Shown here piece after piece: positions 62,520 through 64,000 of a stretch of DNA of 64,000 bases (within the stretch, counting starts at the first letter, position 1; the number at the start of each line of letters is the position of its first letter). The translations under genes and the position numbers were made by a program. The notes below the pieces were generated by a model, which did not search any database, was not told the origin of the DNA, and saw only the letters and a program-made list of their open reading frames with translations. Source of the DNA: Pseudomonas sp. PH1b (GTDB lineage: Bacteria; Pseudomonadota; Gammaproteobacteria; Pseudomonadales; Pseudomonadaceae); NCBI RefSeq assembly GCF_000633395.1, contig NZ_AYMU01000012.1:62001-126000 (forward strand), written 5' to 3'.

Positions 62520-62617
62520 GGGCGCCCCCGAGCCGCGCAGCGTGCGGCAGGCGAGCGTGGAAGGGGGCTGGTTTGTGCGGCGAGGTCGCCCACGACAACG
62601 GCAGAAAAAAGCGTCAT
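62516..62617 (-). CDS. 33-residue leader ORF coupled to ofaA
   Basis: The minus strand reads GAGAAGGATCTT-ATG, a good ribosome-binding site and start, followed by 33 codons (MTLFSAVVVGDLAAQTSPLP and an Ala/Arg-rich tail). The TGA overlaps the ofaA ATG as ATGA. ofaA itself has no strong site, so ribosomes finishing this ORF may start ofaA. The GGA in the leader site is also the kind of core bound by RsmA/RsmE, which control lipopeptides in pseudomonads. The MTLFSAVVVGD beginning faintly recalls the first strand of NRPS-linked formyltransferase domains, so a decayed remnant is an alternative. The peptide itself may have no function. Confidence 0.5.
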   Translation of the reverse strand: MTLFSAVVVGDLAAQTSPLPRSPAARCAARGRP

Positions 62618-62691
62618 AAGATCCTTCTCATGTGATGGCCCGGGCACCGGCGTTCGCGGATTTAAGCATCGGCCCCACGGCCTGTATGTCA

Positions 62692-62713
62692 CCCGAAACC
62701 CGGACAATTCGGG
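62692..62713. promoter_or_regulatory. 22-bp inverted repeat between ofaA and the divergent luxR gene
   Basis: CCCGAA-N10-TTCGGG is a perfect inverted repeat in the 515-bp gap between the ofaA leader and luxR, about 75 bp before the leader ORF start. Its position suits an operator for the LuxR-type regulators. TCGATCA also occurs twice (63095-63101 and 63112-63118) just before luxR. I see no REP element, terminator or gene in the rest of this gap. Confidence 0.4.
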
Positions 62714-63132
62714 CCGCCACCGGCCCTGGCCCGGCCCGTTGCAAGGCAATCTGTCGCCTGCTGCCGGGGCCACGCCCGGGACGCTGCGGATCAGCTGAAA
62801 TGGCTGTAGGAGATTGGCTATCCGTCAACGACGCTCCTGGCTGCAAAAGCGCCTTCGGCAGCGGCTGATCCCTTCGCTATTTCAGCGACTTGCGCAGGCC
62901 TCGCGCCGAACGCCTACGGGCTCGACAAGCCCCTCGCAACCCCTTGATCCAGAGCCCTCGACACCGGCAGGCCGAGGCATGCTGTCCCGGTTTCCCCCTA
63001 CAGACGCCAGGCAAATGCATAGGCTTAAATTACCTTCCGGGAACCGGCTCAGGTTCATGAAGAATCTGCTGCGGTGCACCCTGGCCACCGCGCTTCGATC
63101 AGCGATTTGTCTCGATCAAGGATGATAAGGAT

Positions 63133-63927
63133 ATGAGTCTGACCAGCAGTATTGCGAACATGGAAACCCCGCATTTCTACTTCGAGATGGGGCAATTGAT
63201 CTCCAGCACCGGGCACCCGCAATTCGCCAGCAACATGCTCCAGCTGGTGGACAAGCTGGTGCCGGCAACCCAGCTGGTGCTCAGTGAATGGACCCTCGAC
63301 GAGCGCCAGACCAGCCCGTTGGAAATTTCCCTGCTGGGCCGCGCCGGGTTGCAGGACGACCTGCCACTGCCCGAGCCGCCGCGACGCCACGACCCGCTGC
63401 TGCACAAGATGCTGGAAATGGACGACTCGCTGCTGATTCAAATGAATGCCCAGGGCGGCCATTCGCGCAATCCCCCGCACCAGTGCCATCTGGTCTCGCG
63501 CAAGGCCAACCGGCGCTGTGTCATCGGCCTCTACCGCGAGCCGTCCCAGGGGGTCTATTCCTTGGCCGAACTGTCGTTTCTCAAGAGCCTCTCGGCAACC
63601 CTGCTGCCCCTGCTGGAGCGGCATGCCCAGTTCCATCGCCAACAGGTGCTGAAGAACCTGCGCAGCTGGAGCACCCGGCCCTTCGATGCCCTGCAGCGGA
63701 CGCCGTTGCAACGGGAATTCGACGAGCGCCTGTCGCTGGGGGACATCAACCTTTCGGCCCGGGAAAAGGAAGTCTGCCTGGGGCTGCTGACCGGCGGCAC
63801 CGTACCGGAAATGGCCCAGCGCCTGAGCGTCAAGAACAGCTCGGTTGAAACCTACCTCAAGCGTGCCGCCGCCAAGCTCGGGGTCAGTGGCCGCCACGGA
63901 CTGGCCAAGTGGATGGTCGGCGCCTGA
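63133..63927 (+). CDS. LuxR-type regulator divergent from ofaA
   Basis: A 264-residue regulator with the LuxR helix-turn-helix LSAREKEVCLGLLTGGTVPEMAQRLSVKNSSVETYLKRAAAKLGVSGRHGLAKWM at about 205-260. It shares the REKEVCLGLL / REMEVCVGLL, VETYLKRAA.KLG[VI]SGRH signature with the regulator at 23850, so the two are paralogues bordering the lipopeptide locus. It lacks a clear autoinducer-binding signature. The ATG at 63133 has AAGGAT four bases upstream. By analogy with ViscAR-like proteins it probably activates ofaA; this rests on position and family. Confidence 0.9.
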   Translation: MSLTSSIANMETPHFYFEMGQLISSTGHPQFASNMLQLVDKLVPATQLVLSEWTLDERQTSPLEISLLGRAGLQDDLPLPEPPRRHDPLLHKMLEMDDSLLIQMNAQGGHSRNPPHQCHLVSRKANRRCVIGLYREPSQGVYSLAELSFLKSLSATLLPLLERHAQFHRQQVLKNLRSWSTRPFDALQRTPLQREFDERLSLGDINLSAREKEVCLGLLTGGTVPEMAQRLSVKNSSVETYLKRAAAKLGVSGRHGLAKWMVGA

Positions 63928-63986
63928 AACCTGCTCCCGTCCCCCTGCCGTCCGCCATCAGGATGTCCTTGTCACGAGGCTGATCA

Positions 63987-64000
63987 ATGCGTAACTCCCC
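63987..64000 (+). CDS. Possible start of the next gene (partial)
   Basis: An ATG at 63987 has CGAGG seven bases upstream and is followed by only CGTAACTCCCC before the window ends. In related lipopeptide loci a NodT-type outer-membrane lipoprotein gene often follows this luxR, which would fit. Only about four residues (MRNS) are visible, so the identity is unproven. Confidence 0.35.

Noticed and set aside
62239..62598. Alternative frame over the ofaA start
   Set aside because: It lacks the ribosome site that the 33-codon leader has, and overlaps the conserved starter C domain out of frame.

Overview
The window reads as chromosomal DNA from a fluorescent pseudomonad of the Pseudomonas protegens type. 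Supporting signs are high GC, many Pseudomonas-style REP elements (GTAGGAGC[C/T]GGCTTGCC-type ends), a complete acetoin catabolic locus with a sigma-54 activator, and a ten-module lipopeptide synthetase whose predicted peptide matches orfamide. I see no tRNA, rRNA, insertion sequence, prophage or CRISPR array.

Left part (1-5941): acoX-acoA-acoB-acoC run leftward; acoC leaves the window. The sigma-54 activator gene acoR diverges from them. The shared 355-bp gap holds an exact -24/-12 promoter for the aco operon and two related 17-bp upstream sites. Next (5942-17525) come housekeeping and acyl-CoA genes broken up by REP clusters: an AraC-type regulator opposite a 3-hydroxyacyl-CoA dehydrogenase plus TetR pair, a PAS-histidine kinase/FixJ-like pair, an acyl-CoA synthetase, a ~590-residue acyl-CoA dehydrogenase, and three small membrane proteins, two of them a tandem duplicate.

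Middle (17526-23459): small hypothetical genes and a HAD hydrolase precede what I consider the least understood system here. Three consecutive small genes encode a shared C-terminal 'PxYxxx...SGDLxxxKxL' segment (DUF1843-like), two of them behind a DUF1842-like domain. They are followed by a radical SAM/SPASM enzyme with an extra C-terminal zinc-ribbon-like segment. A fourth protein, encoded on the opposite strand beyond a VOC-family gene, starts with a divergent copy of the same segment. The layout looks like substrates plus a peptide-modifying maturase, but the product is unknown to me.

Right part (23850-64000): a cyclic lipopeptide locus. OfaA (2 modules), OfaB (4) and OfaC (4 plus tandem thioesterases) are transcribed leftward, followed by the MacA/MacB export pair. 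LuxR-type regulators lie at both flanks. Specificity residues read from the ten A domains give Leu-Glu-Thr-Ile/Val-Leu-Ser-Leu-Leu-Ser-Val, the orfamide order. The condensation-domain motifs predict which residues are epimerised. A 33-codon ORF with a good ribosome-binding site ends on the ofaA start codon and may couple its translation.
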